Source of the DNA: Actinophytocola glycyrrhizae
GTDB taxonomy: Bacteria > Actinomycetota > Actinomycetes > Mycobacteriales > Pseudonocardiaceae
Assembly: GCF_042653545.1 (NCBI RefSeq)
Contig: NZ_JBHSIS010000003.1
Span: 372,001-436,000, forward strand
Length of the DNA: 64,000 bases
Direction of reading: 5' to 3'
The notes under the pieces were generated by a model. That model worked only from the letters and a program-made list of their open reading frames with translations. It made no database searches and was not told the DNA's origin. Shown here in pieces: positions 16,459-25,321 of the stretch (position 1 is the first letter of the stretch; each line of letters starts with the position of its first letter). Made by a program: the position numbers and the translations under genes.

Positions 16459-17727
16459 GTGAAGCACACGGCAGTCGACGTCATCCGGACCAAGCGCGAC
16501 CGCGGTGTCCTGTCGGACGCCCAGATCGACTGGGTCATCGACGCGTACACCAGGGGCGAGGTCGCCGACGAGCAGATGTCGGCCCTGGCCATGGCGGTTT
16601 TCCTGAACGGCATGACGTTCGAGGAGACGTCCCGCTGGACCCAGGCGATGATCGACTCCGGCGAACGGTTGTCGTGGCCGGTCCCGACGGTCGACAAGCA
16701 CTCGACGGGCGGCGTGGGCGACAAGATCACGTTGCCGCTGGCGCCGCTGGTGGCGACGTGCGGGGTGGCGGTGCCGCAGCTGTCGGGCCGCGGCCTCGGC
16801 CACACGGGCGGCACGCTCGACAAGCTGGAGGCGATCCCGGGCTGGCGCGCGCAGCTGTCGACGGAGGAGATCCGCGCACAGCTGGCGGACGTGGGTGCCG
16901 TGGTCTGCGCGCCGACGGAGGGCCTGGCCCCGGCGGACCGCAAGCTGTACGCGCTGCGGGACGTGACGGGCACGGTCGAGTGCGTCCCGCTGATCGCGTC
17001 GTCGATCATGTCGAAGAAGATCGCCGAGGGTGCGGGCGCGCTGGTGCTGGACGTGAAGGCCGGCTCGGGTGCGTTCATGCGTTCGCTGGACGACGCCCGC
17101 GAGCTGGCGTCGGCGCTGGTGGCGATCGGCACGGCCCACGGCCAGAAGGTGTCGGCGCTGCTGACGGACATGTCGGTGCCGTTGGGCCGGGCGGTGGGCA
17201 ACGCGGTCGAGGTGGCTGAGGCGGTCGAGGTTCTGCGCGGCGGCGGACCACCGGACGTGGTGGAGCTGACGGTGGCGCTGGCGTCGGAGATGCTGTCCCT
17301 GGCGGGTGTGCCGGTGGACCCGGCGGAGGTGCTCGCCTCCGGCGCGGCGTACGAGACGTGGTGCCGCATGATCGAGGCGCAGGGCGGCGACCCGAACGCG
17401 GAGCTGCCCGCACCCAGCCACGTGCGCGTGGTGGCGGCACCGAGGGACGGTGTGCTGACCAGGCTCGACGCACTGGGTGTCGGCGTTGCGGCGTGGCGCC
17501 TGGGCGCGGGCCGGGCCCGTAAGGAGGACCCGGTTCAGGCGGCGGCGGGCGTGCTGTGCCTGGCGAAGCCGGGTGACGAGGTGACGGCGGGCGAGCCGCT
17601 GCTGGAACTGCACACGGACACCCCGGACGCGGTGGACGGCGCACTGGCGGCCCTGGACGGCGCGTACGAGATCGGCGACGACGCACGTGGGCGGGACAGC
17701 CTGGTGCTGGAGGTGATCCGGGGGTAG
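16459..17727 (+). CDS. deoA: Thymidine phosphorylase
   Basis: 422 residues from GTG 16459. Family motifs: VDVIRTKRDRGVLSDAQIDW at the N-terminus, MSALAMAVFLNGM, VDKHSTGGVGDKITLPLAPLVA (phosphate loop, ~79-100), SGRGLGHTGGTLDKLEAIPG (family signature, ~110), KKIAEGAGALVLDVKAGSGAFM (~180) and the C-terminal domain around LDALGVGVAAWRLGAGRARKEDPVQ. Phosphorolyses thymidine and deoxyuridine to base plus deoxyribose-1-phosphate. Last gene of the transporter-cdd-deoA run; a 22-bp repeat array follows. Confidence 0.93.
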   Translation: MKHTAVDVIRTKRDRGVLSDAQIDWVIDAYTRGEVADEQMSALAMAVFLNGMTFEETSRWTQAMIDSGERLSWPVPTVDKHSTGGVGDKITLPLAPLVATCGVAVPQLSGRGLGHTGGTLDKLEAIPGWRAQLSTEEIRAQLADVGAVVCAPTEGLAPADRKLYALRDVTGTVECVPLIASSIMSKKIAEGAGALVLDVKAGSGAFMRSLDDARELASALVAIGTAHGQKVSALLTDMSVPLGRAVGNAVEVAEAVEVLRGGGPPDVVELTVALASEMLSLAGVPVDPAEVLASGAAYETWCRMIEAQGGDPNAELPAPSHVRVVAAPRDGVLTRLDALGVGVAAWRLGAGRARKEDPVQAAAGVLCLAKPGDEVTAGEPLLELHTDTPDAVDGALAALDGAYEIGDDARGRDSLVLEVIRG

Positions 17728-17860
17728 GACGGCCGCGGCCCCCCGATCACCACCGTAGCGGCGAACACCGACAGAAACGGCCGACGCGGGACAGGCCTGT
17801 GGACAACCGCAGGGAACCGCCAGGCACGCACAAGAGCGCAACTAATCCCGCACGAAAGCG

Positions 17861-18114
17861 AAACTCGCGAGTCCCGAACGGGAGACTCGCGGGTCCCGAA
17901 CCGGGGACTCGCGGGTCCCGAACGGGGGACTCGCGGGTTCTGAACCGGGGACTCGCGGGTCCCGAACGGGGGACTCGCGGGTTCTGAACCGGGGACTCGC
18001 GGGTCCCGAACGGGGGACTCGCGGGTTCTGAACCGGGGACTCGCGAGTCCTGAACCGGGGACTCGCGAGTCCTGAACGGGGGACTCGCGGGTCCCGAACC
18101 GGGGACTCGCGGGG
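17861..18114 (+). repeat. 22-bp tandem repeat array 1 (12 cores) between convergent genes
   Basis: A tandem array with a 22-bp period. The unit is GGGGACTCGCGGG or GGGGACTCGCGAG followed by TTCTGAACC or TCCCGAACG; 12 ACTCGCG cores, no unique spacers. GACTCGCGAGTC is itself a palindrome. The last partial unit ends 37 bp from the stop of the minus-strand amidohydrolase. The rest of the 424-bp gap (17728-18151) holds one DnaA-box-like TGTGGACAA at 17798-17806 and a G/T-rich stretch, no gene. All units share one orientation. Confidence 0.92.
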
Positions 18115-18151
18115 TTGTCGGGGGGATGGGGTGTGGCTGTGGTGGTTGTGG

Positions 18152-19369
18152 TCAGGCCAGGGCGGCCAGGGCTGTGTGGGTCAGTACCCGGACGCCGGTC
18201 AGCAGGGCTCGTTCGTCCAGTACGAACGTCGGCTGGTGGAGGTCGGGCGGGGTTCCCTCGCCCGACCACACGCCGAGCCGGGCGAACGACCCTGGCACGT
18301 TCTCCAGGTACCACCCGAAGTCCTCGCCGCCGGAGGACTGCTTGGTCCCGGTCACCGCCTGCTCGCCGAGCGCCGCCTCGACCCCGGCCCGGAGCACGGC
18401 CTCGGACTCCACGTCGTTGACGACCGGCGGCACCCCACGCCGGTGCTCCAGCTCGAACCCGACACCGGTCGGCGCGAGCAGTGACTGCACCAGCCCCGCC
18501 ACCAACGGCTCGAGATCGGCCCACACCTCGTGGTCACCGGTACGCAGCGTCCCGCGCAGTACCCCGTCCTGGGGCACGGCGTTGGGGGCCTCACCGGCGT
18601 GCACGGCGCCCCAGACCAGCACGGTCCCGGACCGCGGGTCGATGCGGCGCGACAGCAGCGCGGGCAGCCCGGTGATGACGGTCCCGAGCGCGTGCACGAG
18701 GTCGGCGGTCAGGTGCGGCCGGGACGTGTGCCCGCCCGGCGAGGTCAGCCGCAGCTCCAGCAGGTCGGTGGCCGACGTGATGGCCCCGACGCGCGTGCCG
18801 ACGCTGCCGACCTGCAGCCGGGGGTCGCAGTGCAGACCGAAGATCGAGTCGACGCCGTCGAGCCCGCCTGCGGCGATGACGTCCAGCGCGCCGCCGGGCA
18901 TGACCTCCTCGGCGGGCTGGAACACGAGCCGGACCCGGCCGGGCAGCTCGGGTGCGGACGCGAGCGCGAGACCGGCGCCGAGCAGCATCGACGTGTGCCC
19001 GTCGTGCCCGCAGGCGTGTGCGGCACCGGGCACGGTGGAGGCGAACGGCAGCCCGGTCAGCTCGGTGAGCGGCAACGCGTCCATGTCGGCGCGGAGGGCG
19101 ACACACCGGTCGCCGCCTCCGTTGTCGCCACCGTCGTCGCCGCCGATGTCGCAGATCAGGCCGGTGCCGGTGTCGAACACCTTGGGGTGCAGGCCCGCCG
19201 AGGACAGGAGGCCCGCGACCAGCTCGGTGGTGTTGTACTCGCGCCTGGACAGCTCGGGGTTGGCGTGGATGTGCCGGTACCAGGCGAGCACGTCGGGCGC
19301 GTTGCGTGACAACCAGTCGTCGAGCCATTCCGGCCCGCGACCGGCTCCGATGTCATCCACACTGGGCAT
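18152..19369 (-). CDS. M20-family metallo-amidohydrolase (aminoacylase/hippurate hydrolase-like)
   Basis: 405 residues from the ATG at 19369, chosen because GAGGG lies 8 nt upstream; the frame stays open 56 codons further but that stretch does not look like this family. M20D motifs: WYRHIHANPELSRREYNT (~24), CVALRADMDALPL, HACGHDGHTSMLLGAGLAL (metal-binding, ~116), VFQPAEEVMPGGALDVI (catalytic Glu pair), GLHCDP, TSPGGHTSRP, and C-terminal GGEDFGWYLENVPG. Probably a cytoplasmic enzyme cleaving N-acyl amino acids or related amides. M. tuberculosis has related amiA1/amiB1 next to punA. Confidence 0.85.
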   Translation of the reverse strand: MPSVDDIGAGRGPEWLDDWLSRNAPDVLAWYRHIHANPELSRREYNTTELVAGLLSSAGLHPKVFDTGTGLICDIGGDDGGDNGGGDRCVALRADMDALPLTELTGLPFASTVPGAAHACGHDGHTSMLLGAGLALASAPELPGRVRLVFQPAEEVMPGGALDVIAAGGLDGVDSIFGLHCDPRLQVGSVGTRVGAITSATDLLELRLTSPGGHTSRPHLTADLVHALGTVITGLPALLSRRIDPRSGTVLVWGAVHAGEAPNAVPQDGVLRGTLRTGDHEVWADLEPLVAGLVQSLLAPTGVGFELEHRRGVPPVVNDVESEAVLRAGVEAALGEQAVTGTKQSSGGEDFGWYLENVPGSFARLGVWSGEGTPPDLHQPTFVLDERALLTGVRVLTHTALAALA

Positions 19370-19639
19370 ACTGACGCCCTCGTCGGTGATCAGCACGCCG
19401 GCCCCGTTCGCGGCTGTCGAGCCGCCGTCCCCGGGTGCGTCGGATCGCGAGTCGAGCACGGTCACGCGATCCTCCCGAGGTCCCGTGAGTGAGTCATGAT
19501 TCGTCAATCCTGCACCATCGGTGGTGGTGAATCGCACGAGGTTTCCTGGTCCGCCGGTTGCCGGTACCGGCAGAGCGCCGAACGGCGAAGCGGGTTCAGC
19601 CTCGCTAAACGATCACTGTCGACCAGCGGCCGCTGATCA

Positions 19640-19954
19640 CTACTTCGCCTTGGCCCTCTTGCGCCGGATGCTGCGGCCCCAGATCACGGCGCCGATCAGC
19701 ACGATGGAGGCGACCCCCATGACGATCTTGCGCCGCGACTCGGCCCGGTCCTCCTCCGTCTCCGGGGGATCGATGTCCACGGTCGGCGCCGTCGGTGCGG
19801 TGGCGGGTCCGGAGGGCGGCGGCGCCGGCTGTTGGCCGACGACGAGGCCGTGCTCAGGGCCGGAGTGGTGGGACTCGGCGACCGAGTGAACCGGGAGCAG
19901 CGCCAGGACTAGCCCCACGAAGGTCACGACGAGTAGTCGAATGGCGCTGCGCAT
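19640..19954 (-). CDS. Small secreted or membrane-anchored protein of unknown function
   Basis: 104 residues. N-terminal signal sequence (MRSAIRLLVVTFVGLVLALLPVHSVAES), a Pro/Thr/Ala-rich middle (~40-62), then a membrane helix RKIVMGVASIVLIGAVIWG (~74-92) and a basic tail RSIRRKRAKAK. Predicted topology: external proline-rich segment held by a C-terminal anchor with a positive cytoplasmic tail. No family recognised. A -10-like TAGGCT (minus strand, 19966-19961) ends 6 nt before the ATG, so the mRNA is probably leaderless. Confidence 0.65.
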   Translation of the reverse strand: MRSAIRLLVVTFVGLVLALLPVHSVAESHHSGPEHGLVVGQQPAPPPSGPATAPTAPTVDIDPPETEEDRAESRRKIVMGVASIVLIGAVIWGRSIRRKRAKAK

Positions 19955-20018
19955 GCGACAAGCCTATCCAGAGCGGGCGGGATGGATCAGCGGCCGGGCG
20001 GGTATTGATGCGCGATCG

Positions 20019-20510
20019 TCAGTCCTCGTCCGTGGCCGCCAGCACCGCGATGCTGCGTCCGCCGGGCCGGAGGCAGAGCACGCCGAGGTCCCACGCGATC
20101 CGCCTGAACCAGTCGTTGGCGGCGTCGAACGTCCACCACGCGCAGCCCGCCACGGTCCCGTCCGCCAGCGCGGTCACCGACCGCCGCGCGGCCACCAGCC
20201 CGCGGGTCCTGCCGAGCCCCCGGTCGTAGGCCCCACCGTCCTCGGCCGCCGTGAGCAGCATCGACTCCACGTCGGCGAGTGTCGCGGCCCGCAGCGCGAG
20301 CCCGTCACCGGCGACGCAGTCCAGCCCAAGCGACTCGACGGTCCTTAGCCCGACGTGGGCCGCGGCCAGCGGCGCGTCCAGCGTGAACACCGCGGCTTCG
20401 GCACGACCGTTCGACTCGGTCAGCCACGTGGTCACGGCCGCCGTCATGTCCTCCGGTGTCGTCTCGCGGGTCGCGGACGGCACCGTGCCCGCCGTCGTGA
20501 TCAGCTCCAC
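20019..20510 (-). CDS. Uncharacterised protein, possibly of the DUF6183-type family
   Basis: 163 residues, GTG start. No signal peptide or membrane segment. Mixed alpha/beta sequence with TAAVTTWLTESNGRAEAAVFTLDAPLAAAHVGLRTVESLGL in the first half and a C-terminal block NDWFRRIAWDLGVLCLRPGGRSIAVLAATDED that resembles actinobacterial DUF6183-like proteins from memory. Function unknown. A -10 hexamer TACGGT (minus strand 20523-20518) ends 7 nt before GTG, pointing to a leaderless transcript. Confidence 0.6.
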   Translation of the reverse strand: MELITTAGTVPSATRETTPEDMTAAVTTWLTESNGRAEAAVFTLDAPLAAAHVGLRTVESLGLDCVAGDGLALRAATLADVESMLLTAAEDGGAYDRGLGRTRGLVAARRSVTALADGTVAGCAWWTFDAANDWFRRIAWDLGVLCLRPGGRSIAVLAATDED

Positions 20511-20556
20511 CCCCCGGACCGTACGCGGAGAACCGGACGGGCGACAACGGCGGCGG

Positions 20557-21540
20557 TCAGTTCCCGAACTCCTCCAGGATGCGTTCCGCGGCCAGGGTCG
20601 GGGTGAGCGTGCCGTCGGCGACCTGCTGTTCCAGCGACGGCGCGAGCGCGTGCACCCCGGGGTGCTCGGACAGCCTGGTCAGCAACGTGTCCCGGACCAT
20701 CGTCCACGTCCAGTCGACCTGCTGCCGCTTCCGCTTAGCCGCGAGCGCGCCCGACTCCCCCAACGTGTCGTGGTGCCGTTTCACCTGTTCCCACAGGGTG
20801 TCGAGGCCGGCGCCGGTCATGCCGCTGCACGTCAGCACCGGCGGGGCCCACCCGTCCGACGACGCCTGCAGCAGCCGCAGCGCGCCCGACAGCTCGCGTG
20901 CCGCCTTGCGTGCGGGGAGTTCGTGGTCGCCGTCGGCCTTGTTCACCGCGATCACGTCCGCCAGCTCCAGAACGCCCTTCTTGATGCCCTGTAGCTGGTC
21001 GCCGGTGCGGGCGAGTGTCAGCAGGAGAAAGCAGTCGACCATGTTGGCGACCGAGATCTCCGACTGGCCGACGCCGACGGTCTCCACCAGCACCACGTCG
21101 TAGCCGGCGGCCTCCATCAGCACGATGGTCTCGCGGGTCGCGCGGGTCACGCCGCCGAGCGTGCCGGAGGTCGGCGACGGGCGGATGAACGCCGACGGGT
21201 CGACCGACAGGCGGGCCATCCTGGTCTTGTCACCCAGGATCGAGCCGCCGGTGCGGCTCGACGACGGGTCCACCGCCAGCACCGCGACCCGGTGCCCGCC
21301 ACCGGTGAGCTGCGTGCCGAGCGCGTCGATGAACGTCGACTTGCCCGCACCGGGCACACCGGTGATGCCGACCCGGTGCGCGCCACCGGCGTGCGGCAGC
21401 AGCTCCACCAGCAGCTGCTGTGCCCGCGCCCGGTGGTCCGGGCGCCGCGACTCGACCAGCGTGATCGCCTTCGACAGCGTGCCGCGGTCACCGGCGCGCA
21501 CACCCTTGGCGTACGCCTCGACGTCGATCTCCCTCGGCAT
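20557..21540 (-). CDS. meaB: MeaB/ArgK-type G-protein chaperone of methylmalonyl-CoA mutase
   Basis: 327 residues; ATG 21540 overlaps the mutB stop (TGATG). G-protein motifs: GITGVPGAGKSTFIDALG (Walker A/G1, ~54), VAVLAVDPSSSRTGGSILGDKTRM (~82, characteristic of MeaB), IRPSPTSGTLGGVT, VVLVETVGVGQSEISVANMVD (G3, ~143) and VNKADGDHELPARKA (G4 NKxD, ~190). It loads and protects the adenosylcobalamin cofactor of methylmalonyl-CoA mutase using GTP. Sits directly downstream of mutA-mutB, as in many bacteria. Confidence 0.93.
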   Translation of the reverse strand: MPREIDVEAYAKGVRAGDRGTLSKAITLVESRRPDHRARAQQLLVELLPHAGGAHRVGITGVPGAGKSTFIDALGTQLTGGGHRVAVLAVDPSSSRTGGSILGDKTRMARLSVDPSAFIRPSPTSGTLGGVTRATRETIVLMEAAGYDVVLVETVGVGQSEISVANMVDCFLLLTLARTGDQLQGIKKGVLELADVIAVNKADGDHELPARKAARELSGALRLLQASSDGWAPPVLTCSGMTGAGLDTLWEQVKRHHDTLGESGALAAKRKRQQVDWTWTMVRDTLLTRLSEHPGVHALAPSLEQQVADGTLTPTLAAERILEEFGN

Positions 21541-23705
21541 CAGCGGGCGATGAGCTTGCGCAGCAGGTCGGTCGCGGCGTCGGCGATCACCGTGCCGGGG
21601 CCGAAGATCGCGGCCGCTCCGCAGGTGTACAGCTCGTCGTGGTCCTGCGGCGGGATCACGCCGCCGACGACGATCATGATGTCGTCGCGGCCCAGCGCGG
21701 CCAGCTCGTCGCGCAGCGCGGGCACCAGCGTGAGGTGACCGGCGGCGAGCGAGTTGACGCCGACGATGTGCACGTCGGCCTCGACGGCCTGCCGTGCCAC
21801 CTCCGCCGGGGTCTGGAACAGCGGGCCGACGTCGACGTCGAAGCCGAGGTCGGCGAACGCGGTCGCGATCACCTTCTGGCCGCGGTCGTGGCCGTCCTGG
21901 CCCATCTTCGCGACGAGGATGCGCGGCCGCCTGCCCTCGGCGTCGGCGAACTCCTCGACGACCCGGCGCGCTTCCGCCACGTTGGACACGCTGCCGACCT
22001 CCTCGGAGTAGACGCCGGAGATCGTACGGATCTGCGCCGAGTGCCGCCCCCACACCCTGCCGAGCGCCTCGGAGATCTCGCCGACCGTCGCCTTCGCGCG
22101 GGCCGCGTCGATCGCGAGCGCGAGCAGGTTGCCGTCGCTGTCCGCGGCGGCCGTCAGCGCGGCCAGCGCACCGTCCACAGCGGACTGGTCGCGTTCTGCC
22201 CGCAGCCGCCGCAGCTTCTCCACCTGCTGCGCGCGCACCCCGGCGTTGTCGACCTTCAGCACGTCGATCCGCTCGTCGGCGTCCGCGAGCCGGTACTTGT
22301 TCACGCCGATCACCGGCTGGCGGCCCGAGTCGATGCGGGCCTGCGTGCGGGCGGCGGCCTCCTCGATGCGCATCTTCGGGATGCCGGCGTCGATCGCGCG
22401 CGCCATGCCGCCGGCGGACTCGACCTCCTGGATGTGGCCCCACGCCTTGCGTGCCAGCTCGTGGGTGAGCCGCTCGACGAACGCGCTGCCGCCCCACGGG
22501 TCGATGACGCGGGTGGTGCCGGACTCCTTCTGCAGCAACAACTGCGTGTTCCGCGCGATGCGTGCCGAGAAGTCGGTCGGCAGGGCCAGCGCCTCGTCCA
22601 GTGCGTTGGTGTGCAACGACTGCGTGTGCCCCTGGGTCGCGGCCATCGCCTCGACACACGTGCGGATCACGTTGTTGTAGACGTCCTGCGCGGTCAGCGA
22701 CCAGCCGGACGTCTGGCAGTGCGTGCGCAAGCTGAGCGACTTGTCCGACTTCGGCTCGAACTGCTTCACGAGCTTGGCCCACAGCAGCCGCGCTGCCCGC
22801 AGCTTGGCGACTTCCATGAAGAAGTTCATGCCGATGGCCCAGAAGAACGACAGCCGCGGCGCGAACGAGTCGACGTCCAGTCCGGCGTCCACTCCCGCCC
22901 GGATGTACTCGACGCCGTCGGCCAGCGTGTACGCCAGCTCGAGGTCGGCGGTCGCACCCGCTTCCTGCATGTGGTAGCCGGAGATGGAGATCGAGTTGAA
23001 CTTCGGCATCTGCCGGGAGGTGTGCGAGAAGATGTCGGAGATGATCCGCATCGACGGCTGCGGCGGGTAGATGTAGGTGTTGCGGACCATGAACTCCTTG
23101 AGGATGTCGTTCTGGATGGTCCCCGTGAGCTGGCTCTGCGGCACCCCTTGTTCCTCGGCGGCCACCACGTACAGCGCGAGGATCGGCAGCACGGCGCCGT
23201 TCATGGTCATCGACACCGACATCTTGTCCAGCGGGATGCCGTCGAACAGCTGCCGCATGTCGTAGATCGAGTCGATGGCGACCCCGGCCATGCCGACGTC
23301 ACCGGCGACGCGCGGGTGGTCGGAGTCGTAGCCGCGGTGCGTGGCGAGGTCGAACGCGACCGAAAGGCCCTTCTGCCCGGCCGCGATGTTGCGGCGGTAG
23401 AAGGCGTTCGACTCCTCGGCGGTGGAGAAGCCCGCGTACTGGCGGATGGTCCACGGCTGGTTGACATACATCGTCGGGTACGGGCCACGCAGGAACGGCA
23501 CGATGCCCGGATAGGTGTCCAGGAAGTCCAGCCCGTCCGTGTCCTCCCTGGTGTACAAGGGTTTCACGCCGATGCCCTCCGGCGTCTCCCACGCCAGCGC
23601 GTCGGGGCCCTTGCCGGTGGTGTCCTGCAGGGCGGCCTGCCACTGGGCCGCGGTGCCGGTAGCCGGCTCGCCGAGCGCGATCCCGGAGAAGTCGGGGATG
23701 GTCAT
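21540..23705 (-). CDS. mutB: Methylmalonyl-CoA mutase, large (catalytic) subunit
   Basis: 721 residues; ATG 23705 overlaps the mutA stop. N-terminal TIM barrel carries FLRGPYPTMYVNQPWTIRQYAG (~70-91, active-site Tyr and Arg), STAEESNAFYRRN, VAFDLATHRGYDSDHP, HCQTSGWSLTAQD and HTNALDEALALP. The C-terminal B12 domain has the cobalamin signature KMGQDGHDRGQKVIATAFADLGFDVD (~600) with GVNSLAAGH and VVGGVIPPQD. Rearranges (R)-methylmalonyl-CoA to succinyl-CoA. Full length for the family. Operon mutA-mutB-meaB. Confidence 0.96.
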   Translation of the reverse strand: MTIPDFSGIALGEPATGTAAQWQAALQDTTGKGPDALAWETPEGIGVKPLYTREDTDGLDFLDTYPGIVPFLRGPYPTMYVNQPWTIRQYAGFSTAEESNAFYRRNIAAGQKGLSVAFDLATHRGYDSDHPRVAGDVGMAGVAIDSIYDMRQLFDGIPLDKMSVSMTMNGAVLPILALYVVAAEEQGVPQSQLTGTIQNDILKEFMVRNTYIYPPQPSMRIISDIFSHTSRQMPKFNSISISGYHMQEAGATADLELAYTLADGVEYIRAGVDAGLDVDSFAPRLSFFWAIGMNFFMEVAKLRAARLLWAKLVKQFEPKSDKSLSLRTHCQTSGWSLTAQDVYNNVIRTCVEAMAATQGHTQSLHTNALDEALALPTDFSARIARNTQLLLQKESGTTRVIDPWGGSAFVERLTHELARKAWGHIQEVESAGGMARAIDAGIPKMRIEEAAARTQARIDSGRQPVIGVNKYRLADADERIDVLKVDNAGVRAQQVEKLRRLRAERDQSAVDGALAALTAAADSDGNLLALAIDAARAKATVGEISEALGRVWGRHSAQIRTISGVYSEEVGSVSNVAEARRVVEEFADAEGRRPRILVAKMGQDGHDRGQKVIATAFADLGFDVDVGPLFQTPAEVARQAVEADVHIVGVNSLAAGHLTLVPALRDELAALGRDDIMIVVGGVIPPQDHDELYTCGAAAIFGPGTVIADAATDLLRKLIAR

Positions 23706-25234
23706 GACCGGTCCTCCAGTGCCGCCTCGAACGGTTCCGCGTACCGCACCCTCGGCAGCCCGCCGGCGGGGACCGCGGGTTCCGGCTTGCGTGCCAAGGG
23801 TTTCTCGTCCCTGTCCGGGAAGACGGTCACGCCGGTGATCGCCTCCTCGCCCGCGTCGAGCCGCGCGGTCCGCGCCGCACGGACGGCCGCGATCCGCTCC
23901 TCGACCAGGCCGGAATCGAGCGCGGCGACGATTCCGCCCGCCCTCTCGATCTCCTGGAACACCGCCCAGCCCGCGTGCGCCAGCTCGTCGGTGTGCCGCT
24001 CCACGTACCAGGAGCCGCCCGCCGGGTCGATCACCCCGGCGACCCTCGCCTCCTCGAGCAGGATCGAGTGGGTGTTGCGTGCGATGCGGCGCGCGAAGCC
24101 GTCCGGCAGGCCGATGGCCGCGTCGAACGGCTGCACCGTCACCGCGTCCGCGCCACCGGCACCGGCTGCGAAGCAGGCGAGGGTCGTGCGCAGCATGTTG
24201 TTCCACGGGTCGCGGCGGGTCATCATCGTCGACGAGGTCACGGCGTGCAGCGGCGCGATGGCCCGCGGCGCGCCGCAGACCTCCGCGACCCGCGCCCACA
24301 GCCTGCGCGCGGCCCGCAGCTTCGCGATCGTGCCGAACTGGTCGGCGGTGGCGGCGAAGCGGAACTCCAGCTGCCGCACGGCCCGCTCGACCGACAGCCC
24401 CGCGCCGGTCAGCGCCCGCAGGTAGGCGACCGCGGTCGCCAGCGCAGCGCCCAGTTCCTGCCCGTCGGACGAGCCCGCCTCGTGGTAGGGCAGCGCGTCG
24501 ACCACCACCGACCGCAGGTTCACGTACCGCTCGCCGGTCCGTGCCGCGAGCGCGGCGGCGCCGTCGAGATCGGGTGTTTCCCCGGTGCGGGCGCGGTGCC
24601 CGACCGGGTCGGCGCCGAGGTTGCCGAGCACCTCGCCCGCCCGGACGCCCTTGTCGTCGTGCACGGCCAGTAGCGCGTCGGCGGCGGCCACGAAGTCGGC
24701 ACCGGCGTCGAGGGTGACCGGGGCGAGGTCGACGTAGACGTCGGCGAGCACGTCCGGCAGCGCCCCGACGGGCAGCCCGGCCGCGCCGACGACCAGCCAC
24801 AGCGACGAGACACCGTTCTCCAGGTCGGCGAGCACCGCGCGGCGGGTGATGTCGACGTCCGGGTCGGCGTGGCGCTGGCGGACGTCCCAGCCGGTGGCGA
24901 CCGCGCCGTCCGGCCTGCCGCCCCTGGTGAACGAGGACTCCCCGGGGAAGTCGGGGGACATGGCGGTGGTGATCGTGCCGTCGGGACGGCTGCCCCTGGT
25001 GAACGGTGGCAGGCCGGGGAAGCCCGCGTCCGGGGCCGCGTCGTCGGCCGTGTAGAGGGGCCGGATCGCGAAACCGTCGTAGGTGGCGCTCGCGAGGAGG
25101 TCCTCCACGGGACCGTCGTGGCTGTCGACGTCCACGCCCGACCTGCGCAGCACCTTGTCGACCATGGCCCGCCACTGGTCCCTGGTCGCCGGGTTGAACT
25201 CCGATGCCAGCCGCAACTGGTCCGCCGAGGTCAT
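23702..25234 (-). CDS. mutA: Methylmalonyl-CoA mutase, small subunit, lacking the C-terminal domain
   Basis: 510 residues from ATG 25234, preceded by a -10-like TAGCAT (minus strand 25248-25243) that suggests a leaderless mRNA. Matches the small subunit through its TIM barrel: LASEFNPATRDQWRAMVDKVL, GFAIRPLYTADDA, LRSVVVDALPYHEAGSSDGQELG, STMMTRRDPWNNMLRTTLACFAAGAGGAD and ARNTHSILLEEARVAGVIDPAGGSWYVE. It ends ~100-120 residues before the usual small-subunit end (families ~610-640 aa), so the cobalamin-domain remnant is absent. Residues ~72-95 and ~96-119 are a diverged tandem duplication (FTRGSRPDG / FTRGGRPDG). Stop overlaps the mutB ATG. Confidence 0.9.
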   Translation of the reverse strand: MTSADQLRLASEFNPATRDQWRAMVDKVLRRSGVDVDSHDGPVEDLLASATYDGFAIRPLYTADDAAPDAGFPGLPPFTRGSRPDGTITTAMSPDFPGESSFTRGGRPDGAVATGWDVRQRHADPDVDITRRAVLADLENGVSSLWLVVGAAGLPVGALPDVLADVYVDLAPVTLDAGADFVAAADALLAVHDDKGVRAGEVLGNLGADPVGHRARTGETPDLDGAAALAARTGERYVNLRSVVVDALPYHEAGSSDGQELGAALATAVAYLRALTGAGLSVERAVRQLEFRFAATADQFGTIAKLRAARRLWARVAEVCGAPRAIAPLHAVTSSTMMTRRDPWNNMLRTTLACFAAGAGGADAVTVQPFDAAIGLPDGFARRIARNTHSILLEEARVAGVIDPAGGSWYVERHTDELAHAGWAVFQEIERAGGIVAALDSGLVEERIAAVRAARTARLDAGEEAITGVTVFPDRDEKPLARKPEPAVPAGGLPRVRYAEPFEAALEDRS

Positions 25235-25321
25235 ACCCCGCAATGCTACGGACGCGGCACGTGAGCGCCAGGGCACGCGAGTGTGAGGCTGATCGCCGGG
25301 GATCCGGTGATGACCGGCACA

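Noticed and set aside
17799..17987. Short open frame running through array 1 (and similar frames in the other arrays)
   Set aside because: The translation is just the repeat read in frame (RESPV/RGTRGS-like periodicity), with no RBS and no conservation to judge by.
17861..18114. 22-bp array considered as a CRISPR array
   Set aside because: The units are contiguous without unique spacers, there are no cas genes, and the repeat recurs at three other intergenic sites.
19370..19537. 56-codon N-terminal extension of the M20 amidohydrolase
   Set aside because: Lacks family similarity and RBS; ATG 19369 has GAGGG at the right distance and gives a normal family length.
21639..24425. A 928-codon plus-strand open frame opposite mutB/mutA
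   Set aside because: The minus strand encodes unmistakable MutB and MutA motifs. The plus-strand frame is a GC-bias shadow with low-complexity Arg/Gly/His-rich sequence.
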